This document shows, piece after piece, positions 15,522-25,139 of a DNA stretch of 64,000 nucleotides. Position 1 is the stretch's first letter. The number at the start of each line of letters is the position of its first letter. Under the pieces are notes generated by a model. It was not told the origin of the DNA. It saw only the letters and a program-made list of their open reading frames with translations, and made no database searches. Made by a program: the position numbers and the translations under genes. The stretch covers positions 1-64,000 of the forward strand of contig NZ_FOUD01000007.1 of assembly GCF_900114765.1 (NCBI RefSeq). The letters are read 5' to 3'. Source of the stretch: Halopseudomonas pachastrellae (GTDB lineage Bacteria > Pseudomonadota > Gammaproteobacteria > Pseudomonadales > Pseudomonadaceae).

Positions 15522-17207
15522 ATGGATGCGTCTTTCTGGGCGGACAAGCGGCCACAGGGGATTCCGAACGATATCGATCTGAGCCAGTACAGCTCGATCA
15601 TCGATGTCTTCAATCAGGCTTGTGTCAAACACGCTCAGCTGCCTGCCTTCAGCAACATGGGTGTTACGCTCAGCTACGCTGACCTGGATCGTTACTCCGC
15701 TGCCTTTGCTGCCTATCTGCAGCAGCACACCGCGCTGCAGCCGGGTGACCGCATCGCCATCCAGATGCCCAACGTGCTGCAATTCCCCATCGCGGTATTT
15801 GGTGCCATTCGCGCCGGTCTGGTGGTGGTTAACACCAACCCGCTGTACACCGCCCGCGAGATGCGCCATCAGTTCAAGGACTCCGGCGCGCGTGCACTGA
15901 TCTTTATGAACATGTTCGGCCACCTGGTCGAAGAAGTGCTCCCCGATACCGAAATCGAGTTCCTCTTTGAGGCGCGCCTGGGCGACATGCTGCCGGGCCT
16001 CAAGGGCACGCTGATCAATGCGGCGGTCAAGCACGTCAAAAAGATGGTGCCGAGCTACTCACTGCCCAAGGCCGTTTCGTTCAAGGCTGCGCTCAAACGC
16101 TGCAAGGGCCAGCGCCCGACAGCCGTGACCCGCACCCTGGAAGACGTGGCCGTGCTGCAATACACCGGCGGCACCACTGGCGTTGCCAAGGGCGCCATGC
16201 TGACCCACGGCAACCTGGTCGCCAACATGCTGCAGGTGTACGCCAACATGCAGCAGATCGACAGCGAAGGTAAGAAGATTTCTGGCGAGCCGGGCGAGGT
16301 CATCATCGCGCCGCTGCCGCTGTACCACATCTTTGCCTTCACCGTTAACTGTATGTGCATGATGATTGCCGGTCACCACAACGTGCTGATCAGCAACCCG
16401 CGTGACATCCCCGGCTTTATTGAAGAGCTGAAGAAGTGGCAGTTCTCCTCGGTGGTTGGTCTGAACACCCTGTTCGTTGCGCTGATGGACCACCCGGACT
16501 TTGACAAGCTGGACTTCTCCCGCCTCAAGAGCACCGGCTCCGGCGGCACCGCGCTGGTCAAGGCGACCGCCGAGCGCTGGGAAAAGCGCACCGGCTGCCG
16601 TATCGGCGAAGGTTATGGTCTGACCGAGTGTTCCCCGGTGGTGACATCCAGCCCCGGTGACGGTCTGGCGCGTATCGGTTCGGTTGGTCTGCCGGCCCCC
16701 GGCACGGCGCTGAAAGTCATCGACGAGAACGGTGTAGAGCAGGGCATTGGCGAGCGCGGCGAGCTGTGCGTCAAGGGTCCGCAGGTGATGAAGGGCTACT
16801 GGAATCGCCCGGAAGCCACTGACGAGGTGCTGGATGCCGAGGGCTGGTTCCGCACTGGCGATGTGGCCATCATCGACGAAGACGGGTTTGTCTCCATCGT
16901 TGACCGCATCAAGGATCTGATCATCGTCTCCGGCTTTAACGTCTACCCCAACGAGATCGAAGACGTGGTTGCCGCACACCCGAAAGTCGCCAACGCCGCG
17001 GCCATCGGTGTGCCGGACGAGAAGTCCGGCGAGGCGGTCAAGCTGTTCGTGGTGCCCAACGACAAGAGCCTGACCATCGACGAGCTGAAAGAGTATTGCC
17101 GCGCCAACTTCACCGGCTACAAGGTTCCCAAGCAATACGAGATCCGCGAGTCGCTGCCCATGTCTGCTGTAGGCAAAATCCTGCGTCGCGAACTGCGCGA
17201 CGAGTGA
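15522..17207 (+). CDS. fadD2: Long-chain fatty-acid-CoA ligase FadD2
   Basis: FadD adenylates fatty acids and transfers them to CoA at the inner membrane. The 561-residue protein has the ATP/AMP motif LQYTGGTTGVAKGAMLTHGN, the linker GEGYGLTECSPVV, the FACS motif region AEGWFRTGDVAIIDEDGFVS and DRIKDLIIVSGFNVYPNEIE, and the C-terminal lysine loop GKILRRELRDE. An AGGAGA ribosome site precedes the ATG. It is paralogous to the next gene and the order matches fadD2-fadD1 of P. aeruginosa. Here DRIKDL replaces the more usual DRKKDM seen in the neighbour. Confidence 0.93.
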   Translation: MDASFWADKRPQGIPNDIDLSQYSSIIDVFNQACVKHAQLPAFSNMGVTLSYADLDRYSAAFAAYLQQHTALQPGDRIAIQMPNVLQFPIAVFGAIRAGLVVVNTNPLYTAREMRHQFKDSGARALIFMNMFGHLVEEVLPDTEIEFLFEARLGDMLPGLKGTLINAAVKHVKKMVPSYSLPKAVSFKAALKRCKGQRPTAVTRTLEDVAVLQYTGGTTGVAKGAMLTHGNLVANMLQVYANMQQIDSEGKKISGEPGEVIIAPLPLYHIFAFTVNCMCMMIAGHHNVLISNPRDIPGFIEELKKWQFSSVVGLNTLFVALMDHPDFDKLDFSRLKSTGSGGTALVKATAERWEKRTGCRIGEGYGLTECSPVVTSSPGDGLARIGSVGLPAPGTALKVIDENGVEQGIGERGELCVKGPQVMKGYWNRPEATDEVLDAEGWFRTGDVAIIDEDGFVSIVDRIKDLIIVSGFNVYPNEIEDVVAAHPKVANAAAIGVPDEKSGEAVKLFVVPNDKSLTIDELKEYCRANFTGYKVPKQYEIRESLPMSAVGKILRRELRDE

Positions 17208-17437
17208 CCGCTAAGGTTTGCGGGTGACCTCGCAGTCACCCGCAACGCCAGCCCTGACGCGCTCCGGAGCCTGTTCCGGGGTGCTGGTTTGCCTGTCTAA
17301 AAGCTGCTAGTCTTCGAGCACTTTGCTTCCCGTGATGCGCCTGTTCAGGGCATTTCAGGGCCAACATAAAGAGTGCCAAAGGCACCTAACGATAAGACAG
17401 CAGCGAACCCACTGCAGCAGACTCAGGAGCAGGCTAG

Positions 17438-19126
17438 ATGCTTGAAAATTTTTGGAAGGATAAATATCCGGAAGGCGTTTCTTCAGAGATCAATCCCGAT
17501 TCATACCCCAATGTTCTCGCGGTTCTGAAAGACTCCTGTCAACGTTTCGCCAACAAGCCTGCCTTTACCAACCTCGGCAAGACTCTGACCTACGGTGAGC
17601 TGTACACCCTGTCCGGTCAGTTTGCCGCCTACCTGCAACAGCACAGTGGCCTGCAACCGGGCGACCGCATCGCCATTCAGATGCCTAACGTGCTGCAGTA
17701 CCCGATTGCCGTCTTTGGCGCCATGCGCGCCGGCTTTGTGGTGGTTAACACCAACCCGCTGTACACCAAGCGTGAGATGGAACACCAGTTCAACGACTCC
17801 GGTGCCAAGGCGCTGGTGTGTCTGGCCAATATGGCCCATCTGGCTGAAGACGTTGTGCCCAAGACCGGCGTCAAGCACGTGATCGTGACCGAAGTGGGCG
17901 ACATGCTGCCGCCGCTCAAGCGTCTGCTGATCAATGCGGCGGTCAAGTACCTGAAGAAGATGGTGCCGGCTTACAACATCCCCGGCATGGTGCGTTTCAA
18001 CGACGCTCTGGCCAAGGGCCGTGGCCAGAACTTTACTGACGCCAACCCCAAGAGCGAAGACATCGCCGTGCTGCAATACACCGGCGGCACGACCGGCGTA
18101 GCCAAGGGCGCCATGCTGACCCACCGCAACCTGGTGGCCAACATGCTGCAGTCCAAGGAGCTGATGGCCTCCAACATGACCGACGGCGAAGAAGTGGTTA
18201 TCTGTCCGCTGCCGCTGTATCACATCTACGCCTTCACCTTCCATTGCATGGCCATGATGGTGAGCGGTAACCACAACGTGCTGATCACCAACCCGCGTGA
18301 TATTCCGGCCTTTGTCAAAGAACTGTCCAAGTTCAAGTTCACCGGCTTTGTTGGCCTGAACACCCTGTTTGTTGCCCTGTGCAACGACGAGGGCTTCCGC
18401 GCGCTGGATTTCAGCAAGTTCAAGGTCACCCTGTCTGGCGGCATGGCGCTGCAACTGGCTACCGCCGAGCGCTGGAAAAAGGTTACCGGCTGCAACATCT
18501 GTGAAGGCTTCGGCATGACCGAAACCAGCCCGGTTGCCACCGTTAACCCGATCAGCAACATTCAGCTGGGCACCATTGGTATTCCGGTGCCTTCGACCCT
18601 GTGCAAGGTGATCGACGAAGACGGTAACGAGTTGCCGCTGGGCGAGCGTGGCGAGCTGTGCGTCAAGGGTCCGCAGGTGATGAAAGGCTACTGGCAGCGC
18701 CAGGAAGCTACCGACGAGATTCTGGATGCCGAGGGCTGGCTGAAAACCGGCGACATCGCGATCATCCAGGAAGACGGTTTCCTGCGTATCGTTGACCGCA
18801 AGAAGGACATGATTCTGGTCTCCGGCTTCAACGTCTATCCCAACGAGCTGGAAGACGTCATGGCCGCCATGCCGGGTGTGCAGCAGTGCGCCGCCATTGG
18901 CGTACCGGATGAAAAATCCGGTGAGGCGATCAAGGTATTCCTGGTCAAGACTGCAGATTCCAAGCTGACCGAAGAAGACGTGAAGAACCAGATGCGCAGC
19001 AACCTGACTGCCTACAAGGTGCCCAAGTACGTCGAATTCCGCGACAGCCTGCCCACCACCAACGTCGGCAAGATCCTGCGCCGCGAGCTGCGTGACGAAG
19101 AGCTGAAAAAACTCGGCAAGCAGTAA
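17438..19126 (+). CDS. fadD1: Long-chain fatty-acid-CoA ligase FadD1
   Basis: A second acyl-CoA synthetase (562 residues) following fadD2 after 230 bases, so it probably has its own promoter. Motifs are intact: LQYTGGTTGVAKGAMLTHRN, GFGMTETSPVATV, AEGWLKTGDIAIIQEDGFLR, DRKKDMILVSGFNVYPNELE and GKILRRELRDEELKKLGKQ. FadD1 of P. aeruginosa prefers long chains and FadD2 shorter ones; whether that holds here is inference. Extensive stretches are identical to fadD2 at protein level, showing an old duplication. A strong terminator follows. Confidence 0.94.
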   Translation: MLENFWKDKYPEGVSSEINPDSYPNVLAVLKDSCQRFANKPAFTNLGKTLTYGELYTLSGQFAAYLQQHSGLQPGDRIAIQMPNVLQYPIAVFGAMRAGFVVVNTNPLYTKREMEHQFNDSGAKALVCLANMAHLAEDVVPKTGVKHVIVTEVGDMLPPLKRLLINAAVKYLKKMVPAYNIPGMVRFNDALAKGRGQNFTDANPKSEDIAVLQYTGGTTGVAKGAMLTHRNLVANMLQSKELMASNMTDGEEVVICPLPLYHIYAFTFHCMAMMVSGNHNVLITNPRDIPAFVKELSKFKFTGFVGLNTLFVALCNDEGFRALDFSKFKVTLSGGMALQLATAERWKKVTGCNICEGFGMTETSPVATVNPISNIQLGTIGIPVPSTLCKVIDEDGNELPLGERGELCVKGPQVMKGYWQRQEATDEILDAEGWLKTGDIAIIQEDGFLRIVDRKKDMILVSGFNVYPNELEDVMAAMPGVQQCAAIGVPDEKSGEAIKVFLVKTADSKLTEEDVKNQMRSNLTAYKVPKYVEFRDSLPTTNVGKILRRELRDEELKKLGKQ

Positions 19127-19159
19127 GCTGCAACAGCCCCCGCGTTTTTGCGACAATAG

Positions 19160-19192
19160 AACCCCGCCCGGCATTGCCGGGCGGGGTTTTTT
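19160..19192 (+). terminator. Rho-independent terminator after fadD1
   Basis: AACCCCGCCCGGCA pairs with TGCCGGGCGGGGTT around a tiny loop and is followed by a run of T. It isolates fadD1 from hrpA, whose start lies 19 bases on. Confidence 0.9.
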
Positions 19193-19210
19193 CACGCCAC
19201 AGGATTCTGT

Positions 19211-22200
19211 ATGCCAGCCAAACACGCCAACGCGCCCGATTTCAGCCAGGTCATGGCCAGTGACCGCCATCGCTTGCAGCAGCAGTTCAGAAAGCTGCCG
19301 GCCGATGATCAGGGCAAGGCGGCGGCCAGTTGGCTAGAGCGTTTTAACGCGTCCAGCGAGCGGGTAGCCGAACGTGCGCGGCTGATACCCAAGATTATCT
19401 ACCCCGATGCATTGCCGATTGCCGACAAGCGCGAACAGATCAAGGCGGCGATTGCCGAGCATCAGGTGGTGGTGATTGCCGGTGAAACCGGCTCGGGTAA
19501 AACCACTCAGTTGCCCAAGATCTGCCTGGAACTGGGGCGCGGTACGCACGGCTTGATCGGCCACACCCAGCCGCGCCGGCTGGCGGCCCGCAGCGTGGCC
19601 TCGCGCATCGCCGAAGAGCTGCAGACACCGCTGGGCGAGCTGGTTGGCTATCAGGTGCGTTTTACCGATCAGACCTCCGAGCGCTCGCTGATCAAGCTGA
19701 TGACCGACGGTATTCTGCTGGCTGAAACCCAGCACGACCGCTATCTCAACCGTTACGACACGCTGATCATCGACGAGGCCCACGAGCGCAGCCTGAACAT
19801 CGATTTTCTGCTGGGTTACCTCAAGACCATTCTGGCCAAACGCCCGGATCTCAAGGTGATCATTACCTCGGCGACCATCGACCTGGAGCGCTTCTCGGCG
19901 CACTTCGACAACGCTCCGGTGATCGAGGTGTCGGGTCGCACCTACCCGGTGGGTGTCTGGTATCGCCCGCTTAGTGCGGAGCGCGACGAGGAGGGCAATA
20001 CCGTTGAGGATGACCTGAGTATCGATCAGGGCATTGTAGCGGCGCTGAGCGAGATTCAGCAGTTTGAACGCGGTCAGGGCAAGACGCCGGGCGATGTGCT
20101 GGTGTTCTTGCCCGGTGAGCGGGAGATTCGCGACACCGCCGAGTACCTGCGCAAGGCCAACCTCAAGCACACCGAGATTCTGCCGCTGTACGCGCGCCTG
20201 TCTGCCGCCGAGCAGCAGAAGATCTTTGCCTCCCACGCCGGGCGGCGCGTAGTGCTGGCCACCAACGTGGCGGAAACCTCGCTGACCGTGCCGGGTATCG
20301 TTTATGTGATTGATCCGGGTGAGGCGCGCATCAGCCGTTACAGCCCGCGCTCCAAGGTGCAGCGGCTGCCCGTTGAGGCAGTCTCGCAGGCCAGCGCCAA
20401 TCAGCGTAAGGGCCGCTGCGGTCGGGTGGCACCCGGTATCTGCGTGCGCCTGTACAGCGAGGACGACTTTAACGGCCGGCCTGAGTTTACCGACCCGGAA
20501 ATTCGCCGCACCAACCTGGCTTCCGTGATCCTGCAGATGCTGCATTTGCGTCTGGGGCGAATCGAGGACTTTCCGTTTATCGAGCCACCCGACGGGCGCG
20601 CGATCAGCGACGGTTTTACCCTGCTGCAGGAGCTGGGTGCGGTGGAGCGCAGCGGTGCGATGACCGACATCGGTCGCCAGCTGGCGCGCCTGCCGGTCGA
20701 CCCGCGCATTGGCCGCATGCTGCTTGAAGGGGCCGCGCAACAGTCACTGGCCGAGATTACCGTGATTGCCTCGGCACTGGCCGTGCAGGACCCGCGCGAG
20801 CGGCCGCTGGAGAAGCAGCAGGCGGCGGATCAGGCGCATGCCCAGTGGAATGAGGAGGGCACCGATTTTGTCGCCTTTCTCAATCTGTGGAACGGCTTTG
20901 AGGCTCAGCGCCAGGCACTGACGCAAAGCCAGCTGCGCAGCTGGTGTCGGCGTAACTTTCTCAATTACCTGCGCCTGCGCGAATGGCGCGAAACCCATCG
21001 CCAGATCCGTCTGACCTGCCGCGACCTGGGGCTGGAAGAAAACCGCCAGCCGGCCTCGCACGAGCCGGTACACAAGGCTTTGCTGGCCGGCCTGCTCAGC
21101 CACCTGGGCAACAAGACCGAAGAGGGCGATTATCTGGGCGCGCGCCAGCGCCGCTTTTTGCTGCACCCATCCTCCGGGCTGGCCAAGAAGAAGCCTGCCT
21201 GGGTCATGGTGGCCGAGCTGACCGAAACCCGTCGCCTCTATGGTCGCCTGGCCGCCAAGATTGATCCGGCCTGGGTTGAGCCGCTGGCCGGGCACCTGGT
21301 CAAGACCAGCCACAGCGAGCCGCACTGGGAGAAAAAGCGCGGCCAGGTGGTGGCCTTTGAGCAGGTGTCGCTGTACGGGCTGATCATCGTGCCGCGGCGC
21401 AAGGTGCACTTTGGCCCGATTGACCCGGTCACCTCGCGCGAGCTGTTTATTCGCCAGGCACTGGTGGGCGGTGAGTGGCATGGCCGCGCGGCGTTCAACA
21501 AGGCCAATCAGCAACTGCTGGCCCAGCTCGATGAGCTGGAAGCCAAGGCCCGCAAGCGCGATATCGTGGTAGATGACGAAACCCTGTATCGCTTCTTTGA
21601 TCAGCGCATCCCGGACAACATCTACCAGCTGGCCAGCTTTGAACGCTGGCTCAAGCGCAGCAGCGAGAAGGAGCCCAAGCTGCTGCACATGACCCGCGAT
21701 GACCTGCTACAGCGTGAAGCCAATGATGTGAGCGCGCAGCTGTACCCGGACGTATTGCGCTGGGAGTCGGTAGCGCTGCCGCTGAGTTATCACTTTGAGC
21801 TCAACCATGAAGCAGACGGCGTAACCGTGCGTATTCCGGCATCCCTGCTGCGTCGCATTGACCTGCAGCGGCTGGACTGGCTGGTACCGGGGCTGCTGTT
21901 CGACAAGTGTGTGGCGCTGGTACGCGCGCTGCCCAAGGCCATTCGCAAGAACTTTGTCCCGGTGCCCGACTTTGTGCGCGCTGCGCTGGAGCGCATGCCC
22001 TTTGCCGATGGCAGCCTGACCCAGGCACTGGGCCGTGAGCTGACGCGCATGACTGGCGTGCGGCTGGACGATGACGCCTGGAGCGATACCGAGCTGGAAG
22101 ACCACCTGCGTATGCGCATCGAAGTGTTGGACGCCGCTGGCAAGCCGATTTGCGCCGGGCGTGATTACAGCGCGCTCTGTGCCCAGATCGACGGCCTGCC

Positions 22201-23116
22201 GCTGCAGGCGGCACCCGTTGAGCAACAGGCGCAAAGCACACCCACCGAGGCGCCGGGCAGCTATACGTTGCCGGAGACGCTGGTACGCAAGCAGGCGGGC
22301 ATTGCGGTCAACTTTTACCCGGCTTGGGTGGAGCGGGGCGAGGAAGTGGTCGAGCAGCTGTTTGATGTCCCGCAGCTGGCCCAGCGTGAGCATCGCCTTG
22401 GTCTGCAGCGTCTGCTGCTGCAAAGCCAGCAGCTCAACGAGCAGGCCCGCTATCTGCGCCAAAAGCTCACCACCCTCAAGGACGCGGCGATTTATTACCG
22501 TGATCTGGGCACCCAGAAGCAGCTCACCGACGATGTGCTGCTGGGGGCGATTGATCGGGTGTTTTTGCCGGCAGACGCGCCCTTGCCGCGCGATGCGCAA
22601 GCGCTTAATGCGCGGCTGGAGGCGGGCCGCTCCGACTGGGTGCCGGCCTGCGAGGAGTTGGCCAAACAGGTGCTGGCGGTACTCAAGCAGTGGCATGGCC
22701 TGCGCAAGCGCTTCAAGGGCAAGGTGGAACTGGCCCATGCGCTGGCAATGAACGATGTGCGTGAGCAGCTGAACCACCTGATCTATCCCGGCTTTGCTCG
22801 CGCGGTACCCGGCGAGTGGCTGAGCCAGTACCCGCGTTATCTCAGCGCCATAGAGCAGCGCCTGGATAAACTGCCGGGCCAGGTGCCGCGTGATCGCGCC
22901 TGGACCGACGAGTTGCAAGGCTTCTGGCAGCAGTATCAGGCCCTGAGCGAGCGCTGGCAGAAAGAAGGCCGCTGGGATGCCCGGCTGGATGAGTGGCGCT
23001 GGATGCTGGAAGAGTACCGCGTGTCGTTGTTTGCTCAGCAGCTGGGCACGCGCATGCCGGTATCAAGCAAACGCCTGGGCAAACTCTGGCGCGAGATTCA
23101 GGGTGGCAGTAGTTGA
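19211..23116 (+). CDS. hrpA: ATP-dependent RNA helicase HrpA
   Basis: A 1301-residue DEAH helicase, the usual HrpA length. Walker A is IAGETGSGKTTQLPKICLEL (from residue 89), the DEAH box lies in TLIIDEAHERSLNIDFLLGY, and motif III is ITSATIDLERFS. The family QRKGRCGRVAPGICVRLYSE motif and the helicase-associated and DUF3418 C-terminal domains follow. In E. coli HrpA resolves stalled ribosomes and processes mRNA. It stands alone here between a terminator and the sigma-factor operon. Confidence 0.96.
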   Translation: MPAKHANAPDFSQVMASDRHRLQQQFRKLPADDQGKAAASWLERFNASSERVAERARLIPKIIYPDALPIADKREQIKAAIAEHQVVVIAGETGSGKTTQLPKICLELGRGTHGLIGHTQPRRLAARSVASRIAEELQTPLGELVGYQVRFTDQTSERSLIKLMTDGILLAETQHDRYLNRYDTLIIDEAHERSLNIDFLLGYLKTILAKRPDLKVIITSATIDLERFSAHFDNAPVIEVSGRTYPVGVWYRPLSAERDEEGNTVEDDLSIDQGIVAALSEIQQFERGQGKTPGDVLVFLPGEREIRDTAEYLRKANLKHTEILPLYARLSAAEQQKIFASHAGRRVVLATNVAETSLTVPGIVYVIDPGEARISRYSPRSKVQRLPVEAVSQASANQRKGRCGRVAPGICVRLYSEDDFNGRPEFTDPEIRRTNLASVILQMLHLRLGRIEDFPFIEPPDGRAISDGFTLLQELGAVERSGAMTDIGRQLARLPVDPRIGRMLLEGAAQQSLAEITVIASALAVQDPRERPLEKQQAADQAHAQWNEEGTDFVAFLNLWNGFEAQRQALTQSQLRSWCRRNFLNYLRLREWRETHRQIRLTCRDLGLEENRQPASHEPVHKALLAGLLSHLGNKTEEGDYLGARQRRFLLHPSSGLAKKKPAWVMVAELTETRRLYGRLAAKIDPAWVEPLAGHLVKTSHSEPHWEKKRGQVVAFEQVSLYGLIIVPRRKVHFGPIDPVTSRELFIRQALVGGEWHGRAAFNKANQQLLAQLDELEAKARKRDIVVDDETLYRFFDQRIPDNIYQLASFERWLKRSSEKEPKLLHMTRDDLLQREANDVSAQLYPDVLRWESVALPLSYHFELNHEADGVTVRIPASLLRRIDLQRLDWLVPGLLFDKCVALVRALPKAIRKNFVPVPDFVRAALERMPFADGSLTQALGRELTRMTGVRLDDDAWSDTELEDHLRMRIEVLDAAGKPICAGRDYSALCAQIDGLPLQAAPVEQQAQSTPTEAPGSYTLPETLVRKQAGIAVNFYPAWVERGEEVVEQLFDVPQLAQREHRLGLQRLLLQSQQLNEQARYLRQKLTTLKDAAIYYRDLGTQKQLTDDVLLGAIDRVFLPADAPLPRDAQALNARLEAGRSDWVPACEELAKQVLAVLKQWHGLRKRFKGKVELAHALAMNDVREQLNHLIYPGFARAVPGEWLSQYPRYLSAIEQRLDKLPGQVPRDRAWTDELQGFWQQYQALSERWQKEGRWDARLDEWRWMLEEYRVSLFAQQLGTRMPVSSKRLGKLWREIQGGSS

Positions 23117-23403
23117 GCAGGACCGCGCAAAGTTAGCGGGTTATGGCCTAGAACGGGCGCTTATGAGCGGCGAATGGCGTGATCTTGACGCGCTATTCGT
23201 CTATGCTAGCGCTCTGAACAGGCTGGCATGCCCGCGCGCTTGTGCGCCCAAGGCGATAGTCGTCAGCGGCCCACCCCGGCGCGCCGCCAGACGGCCTGAG
23301 GTCAGCCGGCTGCCGCAGCCACAGAACAGATAACAGCCGCGCCCTGGCGGTAACGCAATAGCGTTGAGGGGGCGGCCTATACGACACCACAAGAGGACCG
23401 ACC

Positions 23404-24525
23404 GTGCACAAAGTCGTGATCAGCGGAACAGGTTTGTTTACCCCCTCCCAGAGCATCAGCAACGAAGAGCTGGTCGCCAGTTACAACGCTTACGTCGAGC
23501 AGTTCAACGCCGAGAATGCGGCTGCCATTGAAGCCGGCACCATGGAGCCGCTGGCTGCCTCCAGCACCGAATTTATTGAAAAGGCCTCTGGCATCAAGAG
23601 CCGCTTCGTTATCAACAAGAGTGGCATTCTCGATGTAAACCGCATGGTGCCGGATATCCCCGAGCGCAGCGATGACGAACAATCCCTGCTGTGCGAGATG
23701 GCTGTCAAGGCAGCCCATCAGGCGCTGGAAGCGGCGGGCCGTTCAGCGGCTGATATCGATGGCGTGATCGTTGCCTGTTCCAACCTGCCGCGCGGCTATC
23801 CGGCGCTGGCGGTAGAAGTACAGGAAGCCCTGGGCATCGACGGCTTTGGCTTTGACATGAACGTGGCCTGTTCTTCTGCCACCTTTGGCATCCAGAACGC
23901 GGCCAACACCGTTGCCCTGGGCCAGGCCCGCGCGGTGCTGATGGTCAACCCAGAAGTGTGCACCGGTCACATGAGCTTCCGTGACCGTGACAGCCACTTC
24001 ATCTTTGGTGATGCCTGCACCGCCGTGGTGATCGAGCGCGCTGAAGATGCCGTTTGCGAGCACCCCTACGAGATCCTTGGCACCAAGCTGCTGACCAAGT
24101 TCTCCAACAATATCCGCAACAACTTCGGCTTCCTCAACCGCTGCGACGAGTCTGGCGTGGGTGCCCGCGACAAGCTGTTCATGCAGAACGGCCGCAAGGT
24201 GTTCCGCGATGTTTGCCCGATGGTGGCCGAGCTGATCGGCGAGCACCTGGGGGAAGTGGGTCTGCAGGTCGACAGCGTCAAGCGCTTCTGGCTGCACCAG
24301 GCCAACCTCAACATGAACATGCTGATTGCGCGCAAGCTGCTGGGTCGCGACCCGAGCGCCGAGGAAGCGCCGGTGGTACTGGATGAATACGCCAACACCA
24401 GCTCTGCCGGTTCTATCATCGCCTTCCACAAGTACCAGAACGACCTACCGGTGGGCAGCCATGGTGTGATCTGCTCCTTTGGTGCCGGTTACTCCATTGG
24501 CAGCGTGATCATCCGCAAGGGCTGA
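23404..24525 (+). CDS. Beta-ketoacyl-ACP synthase III-like enzyme (PA3286 type)
   Basis: A 373-residue thiolase-fold protein with the complete KAS III triad: Cys156 (NVACSSATFG), His298 (WLHQANLNMN) and Asn331 (YANTSSAGS). It closely resembles the P. aeruginosa PA3286 enzyme, reported to shunt medium-chain acyl-CoA from beta-oxidation into fatty-acid synthesis, rather than the acetyl-CoA-using FabH. Start is GTG with an AGAGGA ribosome site. The ECF sigma gene follows after 8 bases, so the two are likely co-transcribed; why a ketoacyl synthase precedes the sigma factor is unclear. Confidence 0.9.
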   Translation: MHKVVISGTGLFTPSQSISNEELVASYNAYVEQFNAENAAAIEAGTMEPLAASSTEFIEKASGIKSRFVINKSGILDVNRMVPDIPERSDDEQSLLCEMAVKAAHQALEAAGRSAADIDGVIVACSNLPRGYPALAVEVQEALGIDGFGFDMNVACSSATFGIQNAANTVALGQARAVLMVNPEVCTGHMSFRDRDSHFIFGDACTAVVIERAEDAVCEHPYEILGTKLLTKFSNNIRNNFGFLNRCDESGVGARDKLFMQNGRKVFRDVCPMVAELIGEHLGEVGLQVDSVKRFWLHQANLNMNMLIARKLLGRDPSAEEAPVVLDEYANTSSAGSIIAFHKYQNDLPVGSHGVICSFGAGYSIGSVIIRKG

Positions 24526-24533
24526 GTACGCCG

Positions 24534-25139
24534 ATGGCCGACCAGCAGGACCTGATCCAGCGCCTGCTCAAGGGCGATCAGGCGGCCTACCGCGCTCTGG
24601 TACAGCAGTATCAGGGCGCCATGCGCGCGGTGGCCATTGCTATTGTCGGCAGCGCCAGCGCCGATGAGGTGGTGCAGGACAGCTGGCTGGCCGTGGTGCG
24701 GAACCTGCCGGGCTTTGCCGGGCGCTCAAGCCTGAAAACCTGGCTGCTCACCATTACCGCCAACACCGCCAAGAGTCGCCTGCGCAAGCAGCGACGCGAA
24801 GTCTCGCTGGAAGACGTCACCGGCCCACACGGCAGCATTGATGACGCCCGTTTTGCCGATGATGGTCATTGGGGCAGGGCGCCCACCCTCTGGCACACCG
24901 ACTCCCCTGAAGCGCTGCTCAGCGAGCAGGCCCTGCGTGATTGCCTGGAGCACACGCTGGCCACACTGTCCGAAGTCCAGCGCAGCGTCTTGCTGCTGCG
25001 TGAACGACAGGCGCTGGAATTGCGCGACATCTGTAACTTGCTCGACATTTCTCACTCCAATGTCAGGGTACTGCTGCATCGCGCGCGGCTGAGCGTGTTT
25101 GCAACCCTGGAGCATTTTGAGGAAACCGGCGAATGTTGA
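24534..25139 (+). CDS. ECF-type RNA polymerase sigma factor
   Basis: A 201-residue sigma-70-family protein with only regions 2 and 4. Region 2 covers about residues 8-95 (DQAAYRALVQQYQGAMRAVA, EVVQDSWLAVVRNLPGFAGR, SLKTWLLTITANTAKSRLRK). Region 4 is near 135-195 (TLATLSEVQRSVLLLRERQA, LELRDICNLLDISHSNVRVL). The linker is longer than usual (about 97-135). The last 7 bases overlap the anti-sigma start, as coupled sigma/anti-sigma pairs do. The downstream operon has a matching ECF-style promoter, suggesting that this factor drives the peptide cluster. Confidence 0.93.
   Translation: MADQQDLIQRLLKGDQAAYRALVQQYQGAMRAVAIAIVGSASADEVVQDSWLAVVRNLPGFAGRSSLKTWLLTITANTAKSRLRKQRREVSLEDVTGPHGSIDDARFADDGHWGRAPTLWHTDSPEALLSEQALRDCLEHTLATLSEVQRSVLLLRERQALELRDICNLLDISHSNVRVLLHRARLSVFATLEHFEETGEC

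Noticed and set aside
15303..16034. N-terminal extension of the lysophospholipase-like gene
   Set aside because: Overlaps fadD2 in antisense and has no similarity; the start at 15302 has AAGGA upstream.
15522..19126. Recent tandem duplication of fadD by recombination
   Set aside because: The two copies differ throughout and the same pair exists in other pseudomonads, so the duplication is old.
17501..19270. 589-codon open frame antisense to fadD1
   Set aside because: fadD1 has complete motifs on the other strand; the antisense product is His/Val-rich and lacks a ribosome site.
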